Assembly: GCF_001421415.1 (NCBI RefSeq)
Contig: NZ_LMKH01000023.1
Coordinates: 1 to 64,000, forward strand
DNA: 64,000 nucleotides
Direction of reading: 5' to 3'
DNA from: Sphingomonas sp. Leaf208
GTDB lineage: Bacteria > Pseudomonadota > Alphaproteobacteria > Sphingomonadales > Sphingomonadaceae
Under the pieces are notes generated by a model that was given only the letters and a program-made list of their open reading frames with translations, ran no database searches and was not told where the DNA came from. Numbering within the stretch: the first letter of the stretch is position 1; every line of letters starts with the position of its first letter. This document shows, in pieces, positions 1 through 7,283 of the stretch. Both the position numbers and the translations under genes were made by a program.

Positions 1-86
1 ACGAGGTGCATCCGCACCGCGCTTTGCGCTATCGATCACCCCGCGAGTTCATCGCGCAAACCTGCGAGGCCCTGTCAGGCCTTTAG
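1..86 (+). mobile_element. 3' end of IS3-family transposase (OrfB), cut by window edge
   Basis: An open frame from the first bases to TAG at 84-86 encodes a tail with HPHRALRYRSPREFIAQ. This matches the conserved C-terminus of IS3-family OrfB integrases (RPHSALGY..PxEF type), which follows the last catalytic Glu of the DDE domain. Only about 27 residues are inside the window, so the catalytic domain, IS subgroup and left end cannot be seen. The right inverted repeat should lie just after the stop, but it cannot be defined without the left end. I take this as a real IS copy or remnant at the border of the accessory region. Confidence 0.7.
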
Positions 87-773
87 GGGGCAACAACAAA
101 CTGGACTTCGCTATTTCGCCTATCCTTATGAGGAAGGGGTCGGCGTTAGCGGCTTAATTGTGGGGCCTGTACGTCAACGCGGAACACAGAATGCCTGCAC
201 CCGGGGTGGGCCATAGATCCCAGTCGGCGTATCGGCTGGCTGGGCGACCTGCCGGCGAACAGCGTCTCGGGCTCTCATGCAAGCTGGACCAGTTCGGTAC
301 TCGGTGCGCGTCATCGCCCGGCCATCGCTTATCATTAAGGTATGGGGGCCAGAGGACAGGCGTTCCGTTGGGATCAAGTCGGCAAACTGCTCCGCGCCGG
401 ATGCGAGCATCAACACTGCAAGTATTAGCATGGTGCCCCCTCGTTCGCGCCTCCACCGCCGCTTAGATCGTAATGGAGAAACTGCCTAACTGTTGCGCGT
501 TCTATGGTAATGAGGAAGGGCCAAGGTTCGAATCCTGACCAACCGCTGCGTGCTGCTGCAACCGTGCCGATCCGCATGCGGCAAGCAGCTGGCCGGAAAG
601 GAGGGACGCGGCGTCGATATCAAGCGTAGCGACTACGCCTGGCGCCTCGACAAGGACCATTCCCTCACCTGCCGAGATGGTAAAAGCCTCCCGACGAAAA
701 GTTCTGAAATCGGGTTTCCCAATGGCATATTAACGCCTCTCCCTGCCGCCAGCTCCGCACCGGTTGACGTGAC
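87..773. other. Gene-poor stretch, nothing convincing
   Basis: No open frame here has convincing protein-like composition, and the long frames on both strands overlap each other. A T-loop-like string (GGTTCGAATCC, about 525-535) lies inside, but the flanking stems do not pair as a tRNA would. The stretch may hold the right end of the IS whose transposase tail opens the window. Confidence 0.5.
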
Positions 774-998
774 TCAGAGCGATTGCCGAACCGCAACCTC
801 AGGCAAATTTACTCTCTGCCGGCCGGCACAACGGAGCATTGCAGCCCGCTTTGGTCGAACAGCTTTCACGCGACCGCTTTCTGCCACGCGGCTTCCGCCG
901 CGGCGTTGGTCAGCATAATGGCAAACGATAATCGCCGCAGCCGTGACGATCAAGACGACGAACGCGATGGCAGAGGCCCAACTGTCGACAACCGCCAT
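774..998 (-). CDS. Small putative membrane protein
   Basis: 74 residues with one strongly hydrophobic stretch (about residues 8-27, SAIAFVVLIVTAAAIIV) followed by a basic Arg/Lys-rich tail, so probably a single-span membrane protein. An AAAGG stretch lies just before the ATG. The start is 19 bp downstream of the stop of the preceding minus-strand gene, which suggests a two-gene unit. No family is recognised, and the C-terminal part could be non-coding in character. Confidence 0.35.
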   Translation of the reverse strand: MAVVDSWASAIAFVVLIVTAAAIIVCHYADQRRGGSRVAESGRVKAVRPKRAAMLRCAGRQRVNLPEVAVRQSL

Positions 999-1016
999 AC
1001 CTTTGTGACGAGCAAT

Positions 1017-1370
1017 TCAGGCGACAGGGCCTTGCGAAAAAGCCGGTGCTCTAACCGGCCCATACCGCCACTGATGCAGATTATGCTGCTTGGCAACGAG
1101 ACGGACGCCCACATACTGCTGCGGATCGCTCATGCCACCCCCGATGAGGTCTTGAAGCAGCCCCCATATACGGTCTTCAAACCGGTATGCCACGCCGTCA
1201 ACATCCGCGATCATTTGGCGCGGTGTAGCCTTATAAACTTCCGTGATCGTTCTAACTTCGGAGCGGGCGTAGATTAGTATCTTAAACTTTGGTGGCAGGG
1301 GTGGCCGCTTAGCGGGCAGGATAGTCAATTGCCGAGGCCGCTGCAAAATTCGGTACGGGTCTACGGACAT
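1017..1370 (-). CDS. Hypothetical protein
   Basis: 117 residues from the ATG at 1370; a TTG four codons upstream is an alternative start. The middle (KFKILIYARSEVRTITEVYKA.., then a VDGVAYRFEDRIWG segment) has mixed charged and hydrophobic composition typical of a real globular protein. No family is recognised. It lies directly upstream of the small membrane protein at 774-998 on the same strand. No strong Shine-Dalgarno sequence is seen. Confidence 0.45.
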   Translation of the reverse strand: MSVDPYRILQRPRQLTILPAKRPPLPPKFKILIYARSEVRTITEVYKATPRQMIADVDGVAYRFEDRIWGLLQDLIGGGMSDPQQYVGVRLVAKQHNLHQWRYGPVRAPAFSQGPVA

Positions 1371-1404
1371 GGCGTCTAACAAACTGCGATCGTGGGATAG
1401 GCAA

Positions 1405-1581
1405 TCATACTTCAGCTGTAACGCATGACTTGGTCAATTTACCATCCGATACCTTCCAGCATCCGGTAGCTTGAACCCAAATCGTATTGGAGCCGGTGCT
1501 GTCGTGCGCAGGCTCCTCGAACGTCATACTACTATTGCGACCGCAATTGTCACAATTCCGGTAAAGGTTCCGACGCTTCAT
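1405..1581 (-). CDS. Small Cys-containing hypothetical protein
   Basis: 58 residues from an ATG preceded by AGGAG at a longish spacing of about 12 nt. It has a CDNCG pair near the N-terminus and two further Cys (TGCWK, KSC), a layout that could bind zinc, as in small zinc-ribbon or Com-like proteins of mobile elements. No family can be named with confidence. Confidence 0.35.
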   Translation of the reverse strand: MKRRNLYRNCDNCGRNSSMTFEEPAHDSTGSNTIWVQATGCWKVSDGKLTKSCVTAEV

Positions 1582-1647
1582 CTGCACGGTGCGTTCTCCT
1601 GCGTTCCTGTACCATACCACGAAGCCACCCCCCTACCGAGCCTATAG

Positions 1648-1675
1648 AACGCCCCGCCATCAATAGCGGGGCGTT
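1648..1675. terminator. Strong GC hairpin, probable bidirectional terminator
   Basis: Perfect arms ACGCCCCGC and GCGGGGCGT (1649-1657 / 1666-1674) with an 8-nt loop, extended by an A-T pair. A short TTT follows on the + strand. It lies upstream of the minus-strand gene at 1405-1581, so it may insulate that gene from transcription coming from the right. Confidence 0.55.
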
Positions 1676-2065
1676 TCTGCATCGCGCGACAGACGTTCCG
1701 CTTACCCTGTTTTCCCAGTCTCGAAGAACCCCGCCGCATGCTGATCGTTGAGAACAACGACGCACGCCACATAAGGCTTCCGAAAACTCCTCGCAGCCCC
1801 GCCCCCGTAAACCGCCCGTATCAGCTTGGTTGCTACGTTTGCCGCTGCTGACGCCGAGCGGCCCGCGTGCCTCTATTTCCCTCTATTTTAGGGGCGGGGT
1901 GGCCGTACCGAGCAGGTCCGTTATAGACCGTTTAAAACAGGGCCAAACCATACTCGCGTCCGATAATCGTTATTATCGGTCACAGGTTCGACGCCCCGCG
2001 GTCCCGAGCTGCGACCCTAATCACCGCCCCAGGAGTAAAGGTTGTTCCTCAATGCAAGCATAGGG
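1676..2065. other. Intergenic region, no gene recognised
   Basis: No supported gene. It contains one copy (2011-2027) of a 17-18 bp sequence that recurs at 4323-4340, and a string CTCTATTTTAGGGG (about 1880-1895) echoed as CCCTATTTTACGGGG near 4371. These echoes suggest the stretch between them was inserted or duplicated as a unit. Confidence 0.4.
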
Positions 2066-2455
2066 CTAAGCCTTGAAGCGCACGTTTCCGACCTTCACGA
2101 ACGCGATCATCCGCAGAGCTTTAGTTTGAAGCCCGTGGCTCCATTTGAACTCAATCAGCGCAAGATGCTCCTTAAGAGCTGGCAGCAACGTCACTGACGC
2201 CCCACTGAGCGATATGCGGCTTAAGGTCGCGAACCTATCCTGCTGAAACCGTTGGCTGTTGAAGTCCTTGTCCTGCGTTATTAGGATTCGCCTCGCCTGA
2301 AGGGCGGTCATTGCTACCACGGGATCGGGCGAATCCGCCGGGATATAAAAACGCTGGCGTTGTACGCTATGGCCCTGACGCTGAAGGTAGCGGCCGATAG
2401 AATCAGGCACGTTGTTGTCGAGGAAGAGATAGAGCTTGGTCGCAGCTTTCGGCAT
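2066..2455 (-). CDS. DUF5615-type PIN-like protein, putative toxin
   Basis: 129 residues. The N-terminus LYLFLDNNVPDSIGRYL carries the early acidic residue of PIN-like nucleases (LxD-x-N-x-P). A later ILITQDKDFN segment gives the second conserved Asp cluster (T-x-D-x-D-F). Both are hallmarks of the DUF5615 / Mut7-C PIN-like group. Family members are usually found next to DUF433 antitoxin-like genes, and here the start codon overlaps the stop of just such a gene (2455-3168). Inference: the ribonuclease-type toxin of a toxin-antitoxin pair, co-translated after its antitoxin. Toxicity is not shown by sequence alone. Confidence 0.8.
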   Translation of the reverse strand: MPKAATKLYLFLDNNVPDSIGRYLQRQGHSVQRQRFYIPADSPDPVVAMTALQARRILITQDKDFNSQRFQQDRFATLSRISLSGASVTLLPALKEHLALIEFKWSHGLQTKALRMIAFVKVGNVRFKA

Positions 2456-3168
2456 TAAGCGGCGACGCGCTCCGGTTCAAAGCCAAGAGCCGCCTCAACG
2501 TCGGCGTCCGTCAGACCGGGATATTCCTTGATGATCTTAGCGCTGCTATAGCCAGCGGAAGCGAATTCCCGGATAGCCGCAACGGAGACACGAGTACCGG
2601 CTATCACCGGTTCATTCTGGGCGACAAAGCGGGCTCGAACAATCTGACCGGTGCGTTCGCTACGATCGTTGAGATCGAGGACCGCTCTACGCGTACTAGA
2701 AATTACAACGCGCAGGGGAATGTCAAACACCCGCTGCCCGCTGACCACGTCTTGCCGCAGGTTCGTACGTGGATCGACGAACACGACGCGTTTGCCTAGA
2801 ACGTACAGCGTTGTAGCCGTCCACTTTGCATCCCCGAGATGGGAAAGGTCGCGTGCAACGTCGCGCAAATGAGCGAGAGAAATACGTTTCTCGTTGCGCA
2901 GATCGTTCAGTACCCGAAGCGAAACGATGTCGCGGAACGAATAGATGCGACCGAAGGGGATGCCCTTGGCGTCGCTGAAACTCGGGCAAAAGAACCCGTC
3001 GCCGTCCCAACGCCGCAGTTGGTTCAGCGATACGCCAGAGAGGCGAGCGGCTTGGTCCTCGCTGAAAGCCCCCACAATGTCGCCGGCCTCTACCATGATC
3101 TGACCCGGTGCCTCATGCCGCTGAGCTATATCACTTCGCGGTGCATGGGAAGTTTCGCATATCCGCAT
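2455..3168 (-). CDS. MerR-like HTH fused to DUF433, putative antitoxin
   Basis: 237 residues; internal starts exist (e.g. Met25 at 3096), so the first 24 residues are uncertain. Residues about 36-110 read as a MerR-type winged helix (FSEDQAARLSGVSLNQLRRWDGDGFF, then IYSFRDIVSLRVL). The C-terminal 55 residues (NEPVIAGTRVSVAAIREF, later YPGLTDADVEAAL) are a DUF433 domain, a short helical module typical of antitoxins paired with DUF5615 toxins. The stop overlaps the toxin ATG. Many DUF433 antitoxins are about 75 residues; this one adds its own DNA-binding head, so it probably autoregulates the operon. Confidence 0.8.
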   Translation of the reverse strand: MRICETSHAPRSDIAQRHEAPGQIMVEAGDIVGAFSEDQAARLSGVSLNQLRRWDGDGFFCPSFSDAKGIPFGRIYSFRDIVSLRVLNDLRNEKRISLAHLRDVARDLSHLGDAKWTATTLYVLGKRVVFVDPRTNLRQDVVSGQRVFDIPLRVVISSTRRAVLDLNDRSERTGQIVRARFVAQNEPVIAGTRVSVAAIREFASAGYSSAKIIKEYPGLTDADVEAALGFEPERVAA

Positions 3169-3190
3169 TTCACCCGAGGCGCGTGCGCCG

Positions 3191-3487
3191 TCAAAGTATG
3201 GTGGGCCGATCAGGATCAGGATCAGAACCAGCTATCCGGGGCTCAAGGCTCCGGCCCGCGGCAGACGTCTGCCCATCAATATAAATCTTCCAAAGTATCA
3301 GGCCCGTCTCGTCCGTCACTGACACGTTCCACGGGCGCGAACCCCAGAAGGCAACTGCGGCGTCTTTCATCATCTGCTCGCACGTCTGAATAGCCTCACG
3401 CCGCGCGTCCTCGTAGCTCCCAAATTCCTGCCCATCGGTATCCGTGACCCGAACATCGGTCTCTGTATGGAAATAGAAACGCGGCAC
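3191..3487 (-). CDS. DUF6894-family protein
   Basis: 98 residues beginning MPRFYFHTETD, followed by D-x-D-G-x-E-F and an EDARREAIQ helix. This is the pattern of the small DUF6894 proteins frequent in alphaproteobacteria (MPRYYF..G..D..G.....AR.EA). Their biochemical role is unknown. It is upstream of, and on the same strand as, the MerR-DUF433/DUF5615 pair, with 22 bp between. The C-terminal 25 residues are low in complexity and may be poorly conserved. Confidence 0.7.
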   Translation of the reverse strand: MPRFYFHTETDVRVTDTDGQEFGSYEDARREAIQTCEQMMKDAAVAFWGSRPWNVSVTDETGLILWKIYIDGQTSAAGRSLEPRIAGSDPDPDRPTIL

Positions 3488-3653
3488 TGGTGCACTCCGT
3501 CGCTTAGTTACCGTCTCTCGCAGGGGGCCTAATCGCTCAGACGGCCTTTTGATCCGAATGCGCGGTGCCCTAGTGCGATATGCGCCCTGCCAGGAATGAA
3601 GGGCTGTTTCGTTTGGAGCTTTGCAATATCGCTACGTCGGCTAGCCTAGGCGA

Positions 3654-4313
3654 ATGCCAACACCAACCGATCAAGTAGCTCCGGACGCAACCCTGTCCAA
3701 ACCTGAGGGCCGGAGGCGACCTCCTCGCATCGATGCGCGTAGTGAAGAACAGCGCAGCATAGCCAAGCATCTACGTGAGCAGCATCTCCCTGGCGTGGAT
3801 ACGGATGACGATGCCTCTGTCGCGCTGGAGATCGAGCAGGCCAGATTGATACTGTTTGCTAGCGGTGCTGCGCTGGCTTTCGAATTGACCCAGCTGTTGA
3901 ACACGTCTCGTGCAGTGTGCGTCGGTCCATTGTACTACTCAATCGCGCTACTGGGACTCTCCATGTGTGGCGCGTGGGTTGCGCTCGTTTTGTCCGAACA
4001 CCTTCGGCGCTTTCGAGTCGACCGACGCTACAGAATCTATCACGGCGAGCTTGGGGAGTACCTGAAGCTAGCAAAGAACGACGTCGTAAATACGTACCCA
4101 ACCGACGCAGAATGGTCCGGCCAGATCCGGCGCGAGACGGAAAAGCGCTCTGATCTCAGAGTACTTCGCTATTCCATCGCGGTTTTCGTCGCCGCAGGGA
4201 TTGGCGCAGGCATACTCGCGGCGATAGGCACCGCGGACCCTCGTCGGTGCCATTTTGAGTTGCTCAAACCTCAAGCTGCGACCCCGCCGACGACCACCGT
4301 TTCTCACGTTTAA
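3654..4313 (+). CDS. Putative three-span membrane protein
   Basis: 219 residues. A charged cytoplasmic-type N-terminus (about 1-55) is followed by two hydrophobic segments (about 64-82 and 90-112) and a third near 172-192 (YSIAVFVAAGIGAGILAAIG). The loop between the second and third is long, charged and probably cytoplasmic. No family is recognised; the layout is loosely like small membrane effectors found in accessory islands, but no motif supports that. It is divergent from the DUF6894 gene, and the 166 bp between them should hold both promoters. Confidence 0.55.
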   Translation: MPTPTDQVAPDATLSKPEGRRRPPRIDARSEEQRSIAKHLREQHLPGVDTDDDASVALEIEQARLILFASGAALAFELTQLLNTSRAVCVGPLYYSIALLGLSMCGAWVALVLSEHLRRFRVDRRYRIYHGELGEYLKLAKNDVVNTYPTDAEWSGQIRRETEKRSDLRVLRYSIAVFVAAGIGAGILAAIGTADPRRCHFELLKPQAATPPTTTVSHV

Positions 4314-4392
4314 ATAACCGTCGCGACCGCTAATCACCGCTAAAAGACGGACCGGCCAACCGTTTCCGATCCCTATTTTACGGGGTCTCGAA

Positions 4393-5020
4393 AGAGCGGA
4401 GCCCCAGCCGCATTATCGGACATGCGTGCGCACTTGTTCGCAAACGCCCGCCTTTACGGCCTCCGACTATTGCGGGGCGTCCGTCGCATTTCTCGTACGC
4501 ACCCGTGCGATGTGTGCGGAAAGCGGGGCAAGGCCGTCTGACCCTCAGCGCGTTATGGCGTCGGATTGTCGCGGGTCCTCCGCCGCATTGACGCGCGCAC
4601 CCGCGCGATGTCGCCAGAAAGCTGCGCTCGAGCCCAGTTGCCTCCCGCGCTGACTGCATCGCATAGTTGCGGGCTACCCGCTCGCCAGTCCGCCACGCCC
4701 GCGCGTATGGAGTCCAAGATCTACGGACGCCCCGCCGCATTCTGTTCCGCGTGCCTGCGCGTACTGTGCGCATCGAGCTTCAAGCATCGGGCGGGCATAG
4801 CTGGCGAAGGCTGCATTCTCGCGCGCAGTCGGGCGCGTACTGGTCCCAAAACTCCCGCCGCGTGTCATGCCGCCGCTCTTTAGTGGGTGACACTAAGGCG
4901 GACTGCCCGCGCCATAGATATGCCGCGTGATCGCGCGTACCGGTCCGCTTCCCGCGCCAAGGGTGACTGGTATTATTGCGGAGCGCCCGCCGCATAGAGT
5001 TACGCGCACACACCCGCGAT
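4393..5020. repeat. Array of about 8 diverged GC-rich repeat units, spacing about 76 bp
   Basis: The core GCCGCATT or a close variant recurs at 4407, 4483, 4582, 4658 (ATCGCATA), 4734, 4810 (GCTGCATT), about 4911 (GCCATAGA) and 4989 (GCCGCATA). Intervals are 76, 99, 76, 76, 76, about 101 and 78. Each core is followed within about 10 nt by a CGCGCGCACCCGCGCG-like stretch and, in several units, is preceded by an ATTGCGGGGCGYCC-like stretch. Both can fold on themselves. The units are too diverged for a recent tandem duplication. The last unit overlaps the 3' end of the XRE gene at 5000-5320, so its final codons derive from repeat sequence. No gene lies in 4314-4999. Confidence 0.6.
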
Positions 5021-5320
5021 GGCTTCGGAAACGTCCGCGCCGTCGTTATCCCCGGTTATCTTAACCTGCGCATCCGGCCACCGCTCTTCCGCGATCCGTG
5101 CCGCCCGTTCGATCAAGGCGGGGTCTAGCTCGATCGCCGCCACCAGCACCTTGAACGCCCTGGACGGCTTGCCCCGCGATTGCTCCTGATCTTTCACCAT
5201 GCCGAACGACAGGCCGAACCGAGCGGCAAACGTCGGCTGATCGATCCGCAGCCGGCGAAACCGCAGCCGGAACAGATCGCGTGCGAAGCCTTGCTTTCCG
5301 AAGTCTGGATCGAATGCCAT
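5000..5320 (-). CDS. XRE/HigA-like HTH regulator
   Basis: 106 residues from the ATG at 5320, chosen over the GTG at 5329 because TAGGAG lies about 8 nt before this ATG but directly abuts the GTG. Residues about 21-65 form a helix-turn-helix (DQPTFAARFGLSFGMVKDQEQ, then GKPSRAFKVLVAAIE) of the type in HigA/MqsA antitoxins, where the more usual form is VRNWEQGRR.P. No partner toxin gene is adjacent, so it is an orphan regulator or has lost its partner. The C-terminal codons lie within the flanking repeat array. It probably binds upstream DNA toward the iteron region. Confidence 0.7.
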   Translation of the reverse strand: MAFDPDFGKQGFARDLFRLRFRRLRIDQPTFAARFGLSFGMVKDQEQSRGKPSRAFKVLVAAIELDPALIERAARIAEERWPDAQVKITGDNDGADVSEAIAGVCA

Positions 5321-5442
5321 TTCCGTCACTCCTACGTTGCCCGTCTGGGGCGGTCCTCAGGTGTTATTACGGTGTATCATCACCTAGCCATCGTCCGCCC
5401 GGTCCCCTGTTATTGCCTGTTAAAACAGAGGGAGGGGCCGAC

Positions 5443-5626
5443 CTATTGGCACTATTGGCGCTATTGGCATGGGGCCTATCTCGCTCCCGAGCCGTCGCCT
5501 GCGCCCTGTAAATATATAGATAGATATAACCTATTTTTGGTTACGTAGCGAAGGCTCGCCATTAGTGCCAATAGGTCGCGGATCGACAGAAAGGCCCCGT
5601 GCCAATAGTGCCGATAGTGCCAATAG
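5443..5626. other. Iteron-like inverted repeats flanking an AT-rich core, candidate replication origin
   Basis: Three tandem CTATTGGCR units (5443-5469) run into GGGGCCT (to 5477). Their mirror image, AGGCCCC followed by TGCCAATAG, TGCCGATAG, TGCCAATAG, occupies 5592-5626. The two 35-bp arms match at 32 positions. An extra TGCCAATAG sits at 5566-5574. Between the arms, 5507-5541 is strikingly AT-rich (TAAATATATAGATAG...) for this GC-rich DNA. Repeated protein-binding sites around an unwinding-prone core are the classic layout of iteron origins. The element encodes a primase and DUF3987 protein about 1.2-4 kb away. The alternative is a large operator for the XRE regulator. Confidence 0.5.
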
Positions 5627-5832
5627 CCCCCTGCCATGGGCGTTCCACCTACTGAAGCCGAACCCCGCTCTATGTTCTGACCATCGCCGGCCCGTCCCCG
5701 GCCGGCCAAAATGTTTTCCATTTCAGGCAGATAGATCATCGCAACATTTAATCTTGCACATAGTAAGTGTGTCGCTTGACAATATAACAGAATCGATAAA
5801 CATTATTCCATATAAGAAGTTTAGGAGCGATC

Positions 5833-6261
5833 ATGAAGCAAGCGGTAGCGGTGCCTCTCATCTGCGTGCTCCTATTGCTTACCTCAGCGGCACCGTTGAG
5901 TCAGCTGGCTGTGGTTGAGCGAGACCCGAGATCACCAAGTGTGAACTGCCAATCCCCAATGCGGGTTAGGAACGTCACGTCTCGAGACATTATCGTCATC
6001 CTGACTAGGAAATGGCGGCAAAACGGGCCAGGCTGCAACACCATTGGCGAAACAGTTAAATTACCGGCAGTTGGACTAGGACCCAACGCAACTCAGTATT
6101 TGGGATGCACGATTTACTTCTCCACCGGAAGCTCCTGCTCAGATAATAATGAGTGGCGCTACGTCGATGCTCTGGAACGGATCGTTATGCCGGCCGAGCC
6201 TAAGCCCATCCCTGAAAGAAAGGAGCCAAGCAGAAACGACCATGGTGGACCACCTCACTAG
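5833..6261 (+). CDS. Secreted hypothetical protein
   Basis: 142 residues with a clear Sec signal peptide (MKQAVAVPLICVLLLLTSAAP, cleavage near residue 20). The mature part has four Cys (CQSP, GCNT, GCTI, SCSD) that could form disulfides in the periplasm, and a Pro/charged tail. TTAGGAG stands 6 nt before the ATG. A TTGACA hexamer at 5776-5781 is a good -35 candidate within an AT-rich leader. No family is recognised. It lies in the accessory region beside the putative origin. Confidence 0.65.
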   Translation: MKQAVAVPLICVLLLLTSAAPLSQLAVVERDPRSPSVNCQSPMRVRNVTSRDIIVILTRKWRQNGPGCNTIGETVKLPAVGLGPNATQYLGCTIYFSTGSSCSDNNEWRYVDALERIVMPAEPKPIPERKEPSRNDHGGPPH

Positions 6262-6815
6262 AGCGGCCCCCACCAGCTTCCGTTTGGAGTGCCGTCTTCT
6301 AGTGCCTGGGAACAGTTTTCCCAGAAGGTGATAACTGACAATCGGCGGTTAGCGACAAATCTCTGAGAGCCCAACGGCAATTAAAGTCGGATTTTATCGG
6401 GGATTGCGCACGCCCGGCCTTGGATGCGGCCGTTTGTAATTGCCGCATAGCGCGTCCTGCCCCTGATGCGTTTATGGCATGTACACTTAGTCCAGCCCCC
6501 GCGCGCGACCCAACGGCCCTTCCACCCTTGCCGTTGAGCACAAGCCACTGGAAATGCATGACCGAATTACCGGTTGGGCACTGAGCTAATGCCGATCTGC
6601 CATGATGGTCAGAACGCATAGCGCGGGCAAGTTCGTAAAATAAATCCCGAACTTCGGCCTTCGGTCATCAGTCATCGGTCATCGGTCATCGGACCAAACT
6701 ACTCGGGAGGGTCAAAACTCTAGCGTAGGCAGATCAACACTGCGGTGAAAGCTACGCCGCCGAAAGCGGCAGCCTACAAGCTGTTCGACCAGCCCGAAGA
6801 GCAACGCTGGATCTT
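6262..6815. other. Gene-free region with a short tandem repeat
   Basis: No convincing gene. The frame at 6299-6619 (minus) is almost devoid of Asp and Glu and has no ribosome-binding site. The stretch contains the heptamer repeat at 6662-6692. Confidence 0.45.
6662..6692. repeat. Heptamer tandem repeat, unit CGGTCAT
   Basis: Four consecutive CGGTCAT-like units (the second is CAGTCAT) followed by a partial CGG. It is short enough to arise by slippage and has no evident function. It lies just downstream of the minus-strand replication operon (6816-10427). Confidence 0.7.
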
Positions 6816-7283
6816 TCATCGTCCAAAATCCCACAGCATCACCGGCTCGATCGTTGGGAGCGTACCGTGACGCATGCCGCCACGATCAAACGATGAGCGC
6901 GACTCGCCCGAGGCGTCAGCAGCTATCGCACGTTTGTCATCGAGCAGGACAATACGCCGCCCGTCGAGCCAGACCGCGAGCCCCTGAAAATCCCAGTCGT
7001 CGCGCGGACCGATCCCGAACAGGTCGCCGGCGGTCCAACCGAGCGCCATCGCCTTTGCCGCCCACCGATCGCGCGCGAGTGTCATGGCGTCGATCACCAC
7101 GCCCCGCCAGTTTGCGGCACACTCGAGCTTGCGCGGCGGCGGCATCGTTTCCAGCCGCCGCAGCTCGCTAGCTAGGTCATCCGGAAGCCCGAAGTTTTCG
7201 ACCGCCGGAGCGGGGGCGGGTTGAGCGCCCTCCGCCATCACCGACGCGGCAACGTCACGCCACCCCATTTGCCACCCCGTCAT
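6816..7283 (-). CDS. Hypothetical protein of the element's replication operon
   Basis: 155 residues from the ATG at 7283, which overlaps the end of the DUF3987 gene. A start further upstream would bury the N-terminus in that gene. The central part (AAKAMALGWTAGDLFGIGP then WDFQGLAVWLDGRRIVLLDD) resembles small proteins found downstream of Toprim/DUF3987 pairs in alphaproteobacterial islands. No function is known. It is the last gene of the minus-strand operon. Confidence 0.65.
   Translation of the reverse strand: MTGWQMGWRDVAASVMAEGAQPAPAPAVENFGLPDDLASELRRLETMPPPRKLECAANWRGVVIDAMTLARDRWAAKAMALGWTAGDLFGIGPRDDWDFQGLAVWLDGRRIVLLDDKRAIAADASGESRSSFDRGGMRHGTLPTIEPVMLWDFGR

Noticed and set aside
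158..466. Several long frames in 154-490 on both strands
   Set aside because: They overlap each other in opposite directions, lack ribosome-binding sites and are rich in Arg/Ser/Pro, as expected for chance frames in GC-rich DNA.
525..535. T-loop-like GGTTCGAATCC string suggesting a tRNA or an attachment site
   Set aside because: The flanking T-stem has at least two mismatches, and no acceptor stem or anticodon arm can be drawn. The 3' end lacks CCA.
4393..5020. CRISPR array
   Set aside because: The units are diverged, the repeated part is not bounded by unique spacers of equal length, and no cas genes are present.
5281..5739. Repetitive ORFs over the iteron region (LLALLALLAW, YWHYWRYWHGA)
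   Set aside because: The repetitive peptides are produced by reading the TATTGGC iterons in frame. They lack start signals and overlap on both strands.
6299..6619. 106-residue minus-strand frame
   Set aside because: It has almost no acidic residues and no ribosome-binding site. I leave it as non-coding.
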